NCBI GenBank assembly: GCA_937138295.1
Contig: CAKZOX010000017.1
Coordinates: forward strand, 1-36,343
Source of the DNA: an uncultured Campylobacteraceae bacterium
GTDB lineage: Bacteria; Campylobacterota; Campylobacteria; Campylobacterales; Arcobacteraceae
Reading direction: 5' to 3'
Length of the DNA: 36,343 bases
Below are positions 26,470-33,917 of the stretch, piece by piece (positions within the stretch are counted from its first letter, which is position 1; each line of letters starts with the position of its first letter). The translations under genes and the position numbers were made by a program. Under the pieces are notes generated by a model that did no database searches, was not told the DNA's origin, and saw only the letters and a program-made list of their open reading frames with translations.

Positions 26470-26827
26470 TTTCTATTAATCCTTTTTCTATGTCAGTATG
26501 ACAAGCTTTACAGTTAGATTTACTCATAACTTCATCTAAATCAAAAATCTCTTTTGGAATATCCCTATGAGTCTTTTCCCAAAAGTCAGTTTGGCTCATA
26601 GCAATTATATCTTTATTGTCTATTGATTTCAAAAACATTAAACTTGATTGCATAGTAGAATTTTCTGCACTATTTTTTACAAGAAAGTCTAATATTTGCT
26701 TTGTGTCTTCAATATCTAATGAAGCGTCATCTCCAAAATGGTTTTCTAAATTACCCATTAATGTTTCCCATGACTTTTTAGGTAAAAGATTTGGAGGGAT
26801 ACAGAGTGTGACACGCTGCACACTCAT
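26432..26827 (-). pseudogene. Diheme cytochrome c domain split from cytochrome b561 by a frameshift
   Basis: This frame continues the upstream cytochrome b gene after a +1 shift at CCC TCC (26793-26798). Its own ATG (26825-26827) lies out of frame within the CAACH codons, has no ribosome site and gives no signal peptide. Removing one C joins ECAACHTLYP to PNLLPKKSW, exactly parallel to ECSACHFAYQPGLLTSKSW in the neighbouring diheme cytochrome, with identical spacing. The C-terminal heme site CKACH is in this frame; the first, CAACH, is in the cytochrome b frame. On its own the product would be a cytoplasmic one-heme remnant. Whether this is a mutation, a sequencing error or programmed frameshifting is open. 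Confidence 0.75.
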
Positions 26828-27551
26828 CTACAAATAGTTCATTTTGAACAGTGTAGTTTTGTGGTTCAAAAATAGAAGCATTTAAAATATTTTTTGGGTT
26901 TTGTACATTAAAAAATAAAAACCAAATAAATATAATTAGCATTATAAAAGCAAATAATTTTTGAAAAATATTTAACTTTATACTTTCATCATTTTGTGTA
27001 AATTTATATCCATTAAAAATTGAATTTAATGTTTTATATTTAGGATGTAAAACCCTATCACTGAAAATACCAGCTAAATGAATAAATACTAATATCATTA
27101 ATAAATTTGCAAATAGTTCATGCATTTCTTCAAATAATTCCATTTCTTTGAAAAAAGAACTATTTAAATATGAAAATATTCCTTTTCCTTCTTGAATACC
27201 ATAAGTTAAAGAACCTGTAATTATTGAAAAAAAAGCAAAAGCTAAAATTGCTATCATTACATAAGAAGCTAATGGATTGTGTCCTATAAACTTAGAGCTA
27301 TCACTTAAAAGTGAAGATAAAAACTCTTTTACATTTTTAATACCTAAAGGAAAATCTTTAAACTTAGAATACTTTGGTCCAATAAAACCCCAAATAATTC
27401 TAAATACTAGTAAAATTAGGGCTGCATATCCAATGATTGCATGATATTTCAATAAATTATCATCATCTGTTAAAAATGCTAAAGTTATTAAGATTGCAAA
27501 TAATATATGAAAAACTCTAGTTGGTAAACTCCAAATGTATGACTTATTCAT
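26778..27551 (-). CDS. Cytochrome b561-type membrane protein, truncated by frameshift
   Basis: The 257-aa frame encodes a four-helix di-heme cytochrome b of the Ni/Fe-hydrogenase-b/b561 type. It has the opening SLPTRVFHILFAILIT, a helix with YHAIIGYAALILLVF, and MHELFANLLMILVFIHLAGIF, whose His residues are candidate heme ligands. A fifth helix (LFAFIMLIIFIWFLFF) leads to an extracytoplasmic tail with the c-type heme site ECAACH, then a stop 10 codons later. The tail clearly continues in the +1 frame (26432-26827), so the intact gene would encode a b561-diheme c fusion of about 375 aa spanning 26432-27551. It likely passes quinol electrons to the periplasmic cytochromes encoded upstream. Confidence 0.87.
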   Translation of the reverse strand: MNKSYIWSLPTRVFHILFAILITLAFLTDDDNLLKYHAIIGYAALILLVFRIIWGFIGPKYSKFKDFPLGIKNVKEFLSSLLSDSSKFIGHNPLASYVMIAILAFAFFSIITGSLTYGIQEGKGIFSYLNSSFFKEMELFEEMHELFANLLMILVFIHLAGIFSDRVLHPKYKTLNSIFNGYKFTQNDESIKLNIFQKLFAFIMLIIFIWFLFFNVQNPKNILNASIFEPQNYTVQNELFVDECAACHTLYPSKSFT

Positions 27552-27566
27552 CTTTTAGCCTTTATT

Positions 27567-28094
27567 TTAATCATCCCATCTTCCATAATTTGGAATTTTG
27601 ATTTCACTTTCTTTATATGAACCTTTTTTTGCTTGTGTATGACAAGCTGTACAGTTAAATAATCCTTTAACTTCTTCTTGCTTAATAAGCCTTGGTGGTA
27701 TCTCATCATGTTTTTTTATGATGTAGGGTGTTTTAGTAATTGCATCTACTGTAGTACTAATATAAGACATACTACTTGCTATTCTTCTACTTCTTTTATA
27801 ATCCATAGCTTTTTCAGCACTATTTTCCATTATGTATTTGTATATTAAATTATAATCTTCATCTAAAACAGAAGCATCAGTTCCAAAATGATTGTCAAGA
27901 TTTGTCATAACTTTATCCCAAGATTTACTTGTAAGTAAGCCAGGTTGATAAGCAAAATGACAAGCTGAACATTCGTTTTGATATAATTCATTATCTACAG
28001 GTTTTACTCCATTTTTACTATAGGCTTTATACCCATAATCATCATCTGCAAAGTTAAAACCTATCATTAAAATTAGAACTAAGATATATTTCAT
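27567..28094 (-). CDS. Diheme cytochrome c (DHC type)
   Basis: The 175-aa periplasmic protein has a signal peptide (MKYILVLILMIGFNFA) and two heme c sites, CSACH (~45) and CTACH (~154). Between them is the conserved LLTSKSWDKVMTNLDNHFG block. This is the DHC family (dihaem cytochrome c), which in Rhodobacter and Shewanella is encoded next to the SHP cytochrome and a membrane cytochrome b and reduces SHP. AAGGAAT precedes the ATG. It lies 2 bp after the SHP-type gene and 15 bp before the cytochrome b gene. The C-terminal domain of the split cytochrome b is its paralogue. Confidence 0.92.
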   Translation of the reverse strand: MKYILVLILMIGFNFADDDYGYKAYSKNGVKPVDNELYQNECSACHFAYQPGLLTSKSWDKVMTNLDNHFGTDASVLDEDYNLIYKYIMENSAEKAMDYKRSRRIASSMSYISTTVDAITKTPYIIKKHDEIPPRLIKQEEVKGLFNCTACHTQAKKGSYKESEIKIPNYGRWDD

Positions 28095-28096
28095 AA

Positions 28097-28501
28097 CTAT
28101 TCCTTTGTAGTGATATAGGTAACTACATCACCTTTTTCAAGATTTGTACCAACCCTGTTGTATACATCTTTAAAATTTCTTTTTAGCCATTTTTCTATTT
28201 GTTTTGTTTTTGTAAATCTATCTTTATTAACTTTTGGTGAAAGGGGTTTAATCATTTTTCCTGTAAAAAAGTTTTTATGACTTTCATTTAAATTTATTCC
28301 ATGGCAAGATGTACAAGAAACTTCTTTACCTCTTTTTCCTATATGAGTTGAAGTAAAGATTTTTTCACCTCTTTTGTAATCAAAACCTTTAAATGTTGGT
28401 TTTTCTTTTAGTACTTTTTTTTCTAAATCATTTAAGTAGTCTTCTAAAACAGTTGAAAAACTAAATGTAGAAATACAAAATAGAATTAATAGTATTTTCA
28501 T
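28097..28501 (-). CDS. SHP-type monoheme cytochrome c (DUF1924)
   Basis: The 134-aa secreted protein has a signal peptide (MKILLILFCISTFSFS) and one heme site, CTSCH (~62-66). The DUF1924 pattern follows: TGKMIKPLSPKVNKDRFT, then IEKWLKRNFKDVYNR and EKGDVVTYI. SHP of Rhodobacter sphaeroides is a high-spin c cytochrome able to bind O2 and NO. Family members usually have a Cys pair around the RN-C-x-DV-x-x-R-x-C segment; here those positions are Phe and Gly/Val, so that disulfide is absent. It is the first gene of the cytochrome operon, with a TATAAT and GTAAAG repeats upstream. Confidence 0.88.
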   Translation of the reverse strand: MKILLILFCISTFSFSTVLEDYLNDLEKKVLKEKPTFKGFDYKRGEKIFTSTHIGKRGKEVSCTSCHGINLNESHKNFFTGKMIKPLSPKVNKDRFTKTKQIEKWLKRNFKDVYNRVGTNLEKGDVVTYITTKE

Positions 28502-28586
28502 AAGTGCTCCTAAACTTTATATAATCTAATTATAAAAGTTTAGTTTCAATATTTTGAGTAAAGTATCTTTACATTTACTTTACAAA
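28502..28586 (-). promoter_or_regulatory. Promoter and candidate response-regulator operator of the cytochrome operon
   Basis: This 85-bp gap follows the HD-GYP gene. On the minus strand it contains GTAAAG at 28578-28583 and 28567-28572, 11 bp apart (one helical turn), and the inverted copy CTTTAC at 28558-28563, which forms GTAAAG-ATA-CTTTAC with the second. A TATAAT at 28529-28534 and TATATAAAG just downstream are candidate -10 elements. The repeats lie 24-54 bp upstream of TATAAT, a typical place for OmpR-type activators. AGGAG precedes the ATG of the SHP gene. No terminator for the HD-GYP operon is visible here, so read-through is possible. Confidence 0.5.
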
Positions 28587-30167
28587 TTAATTATATGTGT
28601 CTTTAAATTTTTCTCTAATTTTTAGAAATTCATTTAAATTATCAAAGAATATATCAATAAGTTTTGGATCAAAGTGTTTTCCTTTTTCTTCTTTAAATAG
28701 TTTAAAAATCCTATCATCATCCCAAGCTTTTTTGTAGCATCTATCACTACCTAATGCATCAAAAACATCTGCTAATGCTGTTATTCTTCCGTAAATATGA
28801 ATATTTTCACCCTTTAATCCTCTTGGGTATCCACTTCCATCCCATTTTTCATGGTGTTCATTGGATATTGTTGCAGCCATTTTAAGTAAAGGTCTTTTAG
28901 AGTGCTTTAGCATTTCATATCCTAATGCTGCATGGGTATTCATTATTTTTCTTTCTTCTTCATCAAATCTACCTGGTTTATTTAAAATAGCATCAGGAAT
29001 TGCTACTTTTCCAATATCATGCATAGGACTTGCTTGTTTTAACATTTCAGCTTCATTTGGATCTAATCCATAATGTAAGGCTAATAGTTTTGTATATTCA
29101 GCAACTCTTTTTACATGATTTCCAGTTTCTTTACTTCTACTTTCCCCTATCGCACCCATAGTAAATATAACTTCTTTTTGAGTCTCTTCAATTTCTTCAT
29201 TAAGATTTTTGATTTCTTTTAATCCTTTATCTACCTTCTGTTGAATTTGATCGACACTTAAAGCTACATTTTTATTTACTTTAATTGCTAAGTATATAAT
29301 AAAGATTAGAGTGATTAAAAGTAGAAAGCTTATAAAGTTTTTAATTGTATTAATAAACTCTTCTGAGGTTTTATCTATATCTTTTTGAATATTGGTATTA
29401 ATTGTTTTATTAATGTTTAAAAATTCAAATATCTTGTTTTGTAAAATTGCTTCATTATTTATATTTTCTTTAATCTTAATAGCGATATTTCCTATTTTCT
29501 TAACATTGTTTTTGTAATTTTGAATTAAGTTAATATTCAATTTTTCATATAAACTATCAATAGATAACAACCATTTTTGTAAGTAATCTTCTGTTTGTTT
29601 TTGAAATAAAACTTCTTTACTGTAGTATTTAATATTGGCAAAATCTAGCAATAAAATAAAGCTTTTTCTTTCAAGAATTTCATGTTCTATTTTTTTTCTT
29701 AAATTATTTTCTTGCGGATATATTTTATTGAACTGATTTTGTAATTGAATTTTTTCATATTGTATTCTAAAGATCTCATCAAAAGATTTTTCAATTTGTT
29801 TTTCATTTTTAGTAAGAGTATTCATTTGTTTTAGTACTGTATCAGCTTGGTGCATGTCTTTTAAAAAATAGTCTACAAAATCTTTTTCTTTGTCATTTTT
29901 TATTTCATTATATAAACTTTCAAATTCCAGTTCTATTTTTTTAAATTTGTTTTCAATTGAAATTAATTCATCTTTACTTGAGGCTAAAACTATATCTTTT
30001 GTTAAAAAAGTCATATTTTCTTGTAATAATATTAATTTCGAAATATTAACTTTAGATTGTTCATTTTCTTTAACTTGGTATAAAATAATGCTGTTAGCTG
30101 TAAAGATTAGTAGTATTAAAAGAACAATAATTAAAAAACTATATTTGACTTTATTTTTAATATCCAT
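28587..30167 (-). CDS. Membrane-bound HD-GYP domain protein (predicted c-di-GMP phosphodiesterase)
   Basis: In the 526-aa protein, a first membrane helix at ~9-29 and a second at ~270-295 bracket a ~240-residue helical extracytoplasmic sensor region. A coiled-coil linker (EIKNLNEEIEETQKEV) leads to an HD-GYP domain with all signature elements: the HVKRVAEYT entry helix, MHDIGKVAIPD (HD), HHEKWDGSGYPRGLKG (HHE and GYP) and ALADVFDAL. HD-GYP enzymes hydrolyse c-di-GMP to GMP or pGpG at a di- or tri-metal site, and the metal ligands look complete. AAAGGAT precedes the ATG. It is 10 bp after the kinase gene, making it the last member of the right-hand operon. Confidence 0.92.
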   Translation of the reverse strand: MDIKNKVKYSFLIIVLLILLIFTANSIILYQVKENEQSKVNISKLILLQENMTFLTKDIVLASSKDELISIENKFKKIELEFESLYNEIKNDKEKDFVDYFLKDMHQADTVLKQMNTLTKNEKQIEKSFDEIFRIQYEKIQLQNQFNKIYPQENNLRKKIEHEILERKSFILLLDFANIKYYSKEVLFQKQTEDYLQKWLLSIDSLYEKLNINLIQNYKNNVKKIGNIAIKIKENINNEAILQNKIFEFLNINKTINTNIQKDIDKTSEEFINTIKNFISFLLLITLIFIIYLAIKVNKNVALSVDQIQQKVDKGLKEIKNLNEEIEETQKEVIFTMGAIGESRSKETGNHVKRVAEYTKLLALHYGLDPNEAEMLKQASPMHDIGKVAIPDAILNKPGRFDEEERKIMNTHAALGYEMLKHSKRPLLKMAATISNEHHEKWDGSGYPRGLKGENIHIYGRITALADVFDALGSDRCYKKAWDDDRIFKLFKEEKGKHFDPKLIDIFFDNLNEFLKIREKFKDTYN

Positions 30168-30177
30168 AAAAAATCCT

Positions 30178-31542
30178 TTAAGTAAAAATAAATTTTACAA
30201 TTGTCCCAATATTTTCTTCACTTGTTATTTTAATCTCACCATTATGCAATCTTATTATTTTGTCACAAATTGATAATCCTAGACCTGTACCACCACTCTC
30301 TTTGTTTCTACTTTTATCCGTTCTATAAAACTTTTCAAAAATCTTATTAAGTTCATTTTCATGAATTCCTATACCAAAATCTTGAACTTCAATTATTTTT
30401 TTATTATCTTGTGAGTAGTTTTTAATTATTACTTTAGATTCTTCATAACTAAAATTTATAGCATTTTTAATGATATTTTTTATAGCTATTTTAAGTAAAT
30501 TTGCTTCACCTTTTATTTGCATTGGTTCAATAATCTCGCAATCTAAACTTATTTTTTTATTACTTGCAAAAGTTTTTAATTCTTTAACAGAATCAATTGT
30601 AACTTCATCAATATATACTTCATTTAATGATTTTTCTGTAAACTCATTTTTTGCTAAGAAAAGTAGGTCATTTATTGTTTCTTGAATTACTACAACCTCT
30701 TCTAAACAAGTATTTAAAGTCTCTTTATACTCACTAGAATTCCTATCTTTTCTAAGAGCTATTTCTATTTCTCCTCTTATAATAGTTAGTGGAGTTTTAA
30801 GTTCATGTGATGCATCTGAAGAAAATTGACTAATCTTTTCAAATGAGTTTTCTAGCCTACTTAATAAGTTATTTATTTCATTTGCTAATAAATCAATTTC
30901 ATCATTTGAATTTTTTGTATCTAATCTTTTTGATAAATCTAGAGCAGTAATATTTTTGAGATTTGTTAAAATATTTTCAATAGGTAAAAATGATTTATAA
31001 ATTAAAAAATACCCACCAACTATAGATAGAATTAAGATAATAGGAAGTATAAAAATTAAAATATAAATTAAGTTTTCAAATGTTGAATTTAAGAGTTTAT
31101 AGTCAGTTGCTACTTCAACAACATATGTTAAATCATCAATATTTATTTTGATTTTTGAGAGCATATAGATTTCACTTTTATCAAAGTAAACCATATCTTT
31201 TTGTAAATTTTTTAATGAGTTTATATTATAATCAAAACCCTTAGGAAAATCAGTAGAATTTATTACTTCAATTTTATCTTCAATCTTAAGAAGTCTTATA
31301 AAAAGAGGTTTGAATTTATATTCTATTTCTTCATTGAACATCTCTTGAGTTAAATCATCTTTGTGATCAATTATATCATCAACTACATCTAAAACTACGA
31401 TTTTAAGTGTTGATTTGATTTTATCTAAACTTGATATTTCAAGTGTTTTATATAATGAAAAAGAAAATACAGCAAGTATTATTACTTGAATTAGAATATT
31501 ATAAATTAATAGTTTTCTTTTTATGGATATATTATTCATCAT
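30178..31542 (-). CDS. HAMP-type sensor histidine kinase
   Basis: In the 454-aa kinase, membrane helices lie at ~10-30 and ~165-188, with a ~135-residue periplasmic sensor between them. HAMP follows (SFLPIENILTNLKNITALDLS), then HisKA with SSDASHELKTPLTIIRGE, an N-box IKNIIKNAINFS and G-boxes VQDFGIGI and GGTGLGLSICDKI. The kinase core resembles the CusS/heavy-metal sensor group, but the periplasmic part shows no His/Met/Cys cluster that would argue for metal. Its ATG overlaps the end of the regulator gene by 11 bp. The membrane HD-GYP gene follows. Confidence 0.92.
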   Translation of the reverse strand: MMNNISIKRKLLIYNILIQVIILAVFSFSLYKTLEISSLDKIKSTLKIVVLDVVDDIIDHKDDLTQEMFNEEIEYKFKPLFIRLLKIEDKIEVINSTDFPKGFDYNINSLKNLQKDMVYFDKSEIYMLSKIKINIDDLTYVVEVATDYKLLNSTFENLIYILIFILPIILILSIVGGYFLIYKSFLPIENILTNLKNITALDLSKRLDTKNSNDEIDLLANEINNLLSRLENSFEKISQFSSDASHELKTPLTIIRGEIEIALRKDRNSSEYKETLNTCLEEVVVIQETINDLLFLAKNEFTEKSLNEVYIDEVTIDSVKELKTFASNKKISLDCEIIEPMQIKGEANLLKIAIKNIIKNAINFSYEESKVIIKNYSQDNKKIIEVQDFGIGIHENELNKIFEKFYRTDKSRNKESGGTGLGLSICDKIIRLHNGEIKITSEENIGTIVKFIFT

Positions 31543-32206
31543 TTATTTTAAATCCCATTCCTCTTACAGTTTTGATAAGTTTTTTTTCATAGGGTTTGTC
31601 TATTTTATTTCTTAGTCTATAAATATATACATTAATAATATTACTAACATTATCATCATCCATATTGCTTAGAGAATCACTAATTAAAGTTTCTGATAAA
31701 ACTTTGTTTTTATTTCTAACTAAAAATTCTAAAAGTGAGAACTCTTTAGCTGTAAGGTTTATTTCTTTATTATTTCTAGTTACGCTTTTTTTAAGTAAAT
31801 CCATCTTTAAATCAGCTATTTCTAATATTGTTGAAGTGCTTGTATGATTTGTATTTCTAAGTTGAACTCTTATTCTTGCAAGTAATTCAGAAAATGAAAA
31901 AGGTTTAGCTAAATAGTCATTTGCGCCCATATCTAAGCCATTTATTTTATCTTCAATTGAGTCTTTTGCCGTAAGCATTATAATAGGAGTTGATATTTCA
32001 TTTGTTCTTAAAGTTCTACAAACTTCAATTCCATTTTTAACAGGTAACATAATATCAAGTAAAATTAAATCATAGTTATTAACAGAAGCTAAATAAATGC
32101 CTTCATCACCATTTTTAGAATAATCAACTGTGTAAGACTCTTCTTGTAAACCTTTTTTCAAAAAATTTATGATTTTTTCATCATCTTCAATTATCAGAAT
32201 TTTCAT
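31532..32206 (-). CDS. OmpR-family response regulator
   Basis: In the 224-aa protein, a receiver domain (KILIIEDDEKIINF, phospho-Asp in LILLDIMLPVKNG, and YLAKPFSFSELLARI) is followed by a winged-helix domain with EINLTAKEFSLLEFLVRNKN and the ending KTVRGMGFKI. The pattern is that of CusR/PhoB-type regulators. The ATG overlaps the end of the metallophosphoesterase gene by 20 bp, and the kinase gene overlaps its own end by 11 bp, so all three are translationally linked. No repeat that would identify its binding site is visible in the window; the operon promoter lies beyond the right edge. Confidence 0.93.
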   Translation of the reverse strand: MKILIIEDDEKIINFLKKGLQEESYTVDYSKNGDEGIYLASVNNYDLILLDIMLPVKNGIEVCRTLRTNEISTPIIMLTAKDSIEDKINGLDMGANDYLAKPFSFSELLARIRVQLRNTNHTSTSTILEIADLKMDLLKKSVTRNNKEINLTAKEFSLLEFLVRNKNKVLSETLISDSLSNMDDDNVSNIINVYIYRLRNKIDKPYEKKLIKTVRGMGFKINDE

Positions 32207-32930
32207 ATTTAAACCTTAAAAGTGCTATTTCACTATTTGCTTTATATCTATAATCGACACCCCATGTTCCTATTCCTTTGTTTACATAAATAGAGCAATT
32301 ATCTATTTTATATAAACCATTTAAGAAAGGTTGAACAAGTTTTACTAAATAATGAAAAGGCCATATCTGTCCTCCATGTGTATGTCCACATAAAAATAAA
32401 TTACTATTTGATTTTACAGCAAGTTTATAGTCTTTTGGTTGATGAGCTAGAAAAATCTTTAGCTTTTTATCTTCTAAGAGATTTAAAACAGATTGTTCAT
32501 CTCTATTGTGTTTGAAGAATTTCGAAAATCTATCACTAATACCAGCAAAATATATTTTTGATTTATTATATTCTATGAAATCAATTTTATTATCAATAAA
32601 CACAATATTCTTATATTTACTTAGTATTTTATTTAATTGATTTAAGCCATAAAATAAATCATGATTACCACTAATATAATAAACTTTTCCCTTTAGTTGT
32701 CCTATTATATTAATTTGTTTAATGATAAATTCTACTTTACAATCTATTATATCTCCTGTAATAACAGCTACATCATATGTTAGTTTATTACAAGTATCAA
32801 TCAAATCTTTCATTTCTTTTAAATTAGTTTTTTTGTTTATGTGTAAATCACTTAAATGAAGTATTTTAAACTCATCTAATTCTTTAGACAAAGTACTAAT
32901 TTTGATTTGATTAATATCTTTTATTATCAT
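32187..32930 (-). CDS. Calcineurin-like metallophosphoesterase (YaeI/YkuE type)
   Basis: The 247-aa protein has the five metal-binding motifs of the calcineurin-like superfamily: HLSDLHIN, VITGDIID, SGNHD, LAHQP and GHTHGGQIWPF. The last motif is characteristic of the YaeI/YkuE branch, which acts on phosphodiester bonds of membrane-associated substrates. There is no N-terminal membrane helix, so it is cytoplasmic or peripherally bound. It lies 5 bp after the cysteine-free periplasmic protein gene and overlaps the regulator gene. Its association with a two-component system and an oxidase-like gene has no obvious explanation. Confidence 0.9.
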   Translation of the reverse strand: MIIKDINQIKISTLSKELDEFKILHLSDLHINKKTNLKEMKDLIDTCNKLTYDVAVITGDIIDCKVEFIIKQINIIGQLKGKVYYISGNHDLFYGLNQLNKILSKYKNIVFIDNKIDFIEYNKSKIYFAGISDRFSKFFKHNRDEQSVLNLLEDKKLKIFLAHQPKDYKLAVKSNSNLFLCGHTHGGQIWPFHYLVKLVQPFLNGLYKIDNCSIYVNKGIGTWGVDYRYKANSEIALLRFKYENSDN

Positions 32931-32935
32931 TGTTA

Positions 32936-33388
32936 TTATCTAAATATATTATCTAAATCAGCTTTTGTAAAGTAACTTATATCTTTGATGACACCATTTT
33001 CAAGAGTATAAAGTGTTGACATATCATCTTTAAAAATAAATCTATTGTCTTCACTATCATATACTAGTAAAACATCATGATTATATTTTCTCATTTTTGG
33101 TAGAGCAAACATCTTTGTAATAATTGAAGGCATTCCTGAAATATTTGCTATAAATACAGCATGTTTATTTTTTAAGAACATTTTACTTTTCTTATTTAAA
33201 TAATCATTAATATCTGCACTCGTATCTTTTTGAGCTGAAACTAAAATTTTAGTTACATTATCATCAATAGTTACCTTGTGGTCATGTTGATTTAGCATTG
33301 AAAATGATCCAATTTTATCTCCAATTTTAAATTCACCTGCAAATAGAGATAAACCCATTACTAATAAGCTTAGTAGTATTCTTTTCAT
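32936..33388 (-). CDS. Cysteine-free periplasmic protein, thioredoxin-fold-like (paralogue of 6557-7009)
   Basis: The 150-aa product has a signal peptide (MKRILLSLLVMGLSLFAGE) followed by KIGDKIGSFSMLNQHDH, an AhpC/TSA-like opening. Strand-helix alternation follows, and then ISGMPSIITKMFALPKMRKY. It is collinear with the protein at 6557-7009 over its full length and shares AV[YF]IA[DN]ISGMPS. Neither has a cysteine. The function is unknown. The conserved block is probably a binding or interaction surface. This copy is embedded in the oxidase/two-component operon, 4 bp after the YceI-like gene, which suggests a periplasmic role connected to that system. Confidence 0.75.
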   Translation of the reverse strand: MKRILLSLLVMGLSLFAGEFKIGDKIGSFSMLNQHDHKVTIDDNVTKILVSAQKDTSADINDYLNKKSKMFLKNKHAVFIANISGMPSIITKMFALPKMRKYNHDVLLVYDSEDNRFIFKDDMSTLYTLENGVIKDISYFTKADLDNIFR

Positions 33389-33392
33389 ATAT

Positions 33393-33917
33393 TTAATCCT
33401 TTGTGTAATTTAGGTTATAGTTTATATCAATCTTATTATCTACATTTATTATAATCATAGATGGTGGTTTCATATTAAAGTCTGTTAGCAAAATATTAAA
33501 CTTACCATTCATACTTAAGCTATCATCCATGTTTTTGATTTTAGCTATTGATTGAATTTTTTTACTAATTCCATTTAAATGCAGTAGACCATTTAAAACG
33601 TAGTTATCACCAACTTTTTCTATACTCTCAAATTTAAATGATATAAAAGGATAAAGTTTTGATTGAAGTAATTCATACATATTAGAATCTCTATCTTTAT
33701 CATCACTTTTTAATGAATAAGATTTTAATACAACTAAACCCTTTATAGATTCAACATCATCATTCATTGTAAGCTTTGAACTTAATTCTTTAGTATTAAT
33801 ATCAATTAAACCTTTAAATGTTACATCAATTTGCGCTGTAAGGTCACCTTCTTTAAGTAATAATGTTGATGCATTTAAATAAACAGCTAAAAATAGCAAA
33901 CTAAATATTTTGAACAT
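33393..33917 (-). CDS. YceI-like periplasmic lipocalin-fold protein
   Basis: The 174-aa protein has a signal peptide (MFKIFSLLFLAVYLNA) and a beta-rich mature part with YceI-family hallmarks: VTFKGLIDINTKELSSKL near the start, MYELLQSKLYPFISFKFESI in the middle, and NGLLHLNGISKKI. YceI-like proteins form a beta-barrel that binds polyisoprenoid or amphiphilic ligands in the periplasm, and they often occur with cytochrome b561. The length matches small family members. The start overlaps the end of the upstream membrane-protein gene by 17 bp. Confidence 0.8.
   Translation of the reverse strand: MFKIFSLLFLAVYLNASTLLLKEGDLTAQIDVTFKGLIDINTKELSSKLTMNDDVESIKGLVVLKSYSLKSDDKDRDSNMYELLQSKLYPFISFKFESIEKVGDNYVLNGLLHLNGISKKIQSIAKIKNMDDSLSMNGKFNILLTDFNMKPPSMIIINVDNKIDINYNLNYTKD

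Noticed and set aside
26825..26827. ATG as a real start for a separate diheme-like gene
   Set aside because: It has no ribosome site, is out of frame within heme-site codons of the upstream gene and gives no signal peptide. The alignment to the neighbouring diheme cytochrome shows the frame continues the b561 gene.
29890..30273. Open frame of 127 codons on the plus strand
   Set aside because: It is opposite the HD-GYP gene and the kinase end. The hydrophobic composition arises from the antisense of AT-rich coding DNA; there is no ribosome site or family pattern.
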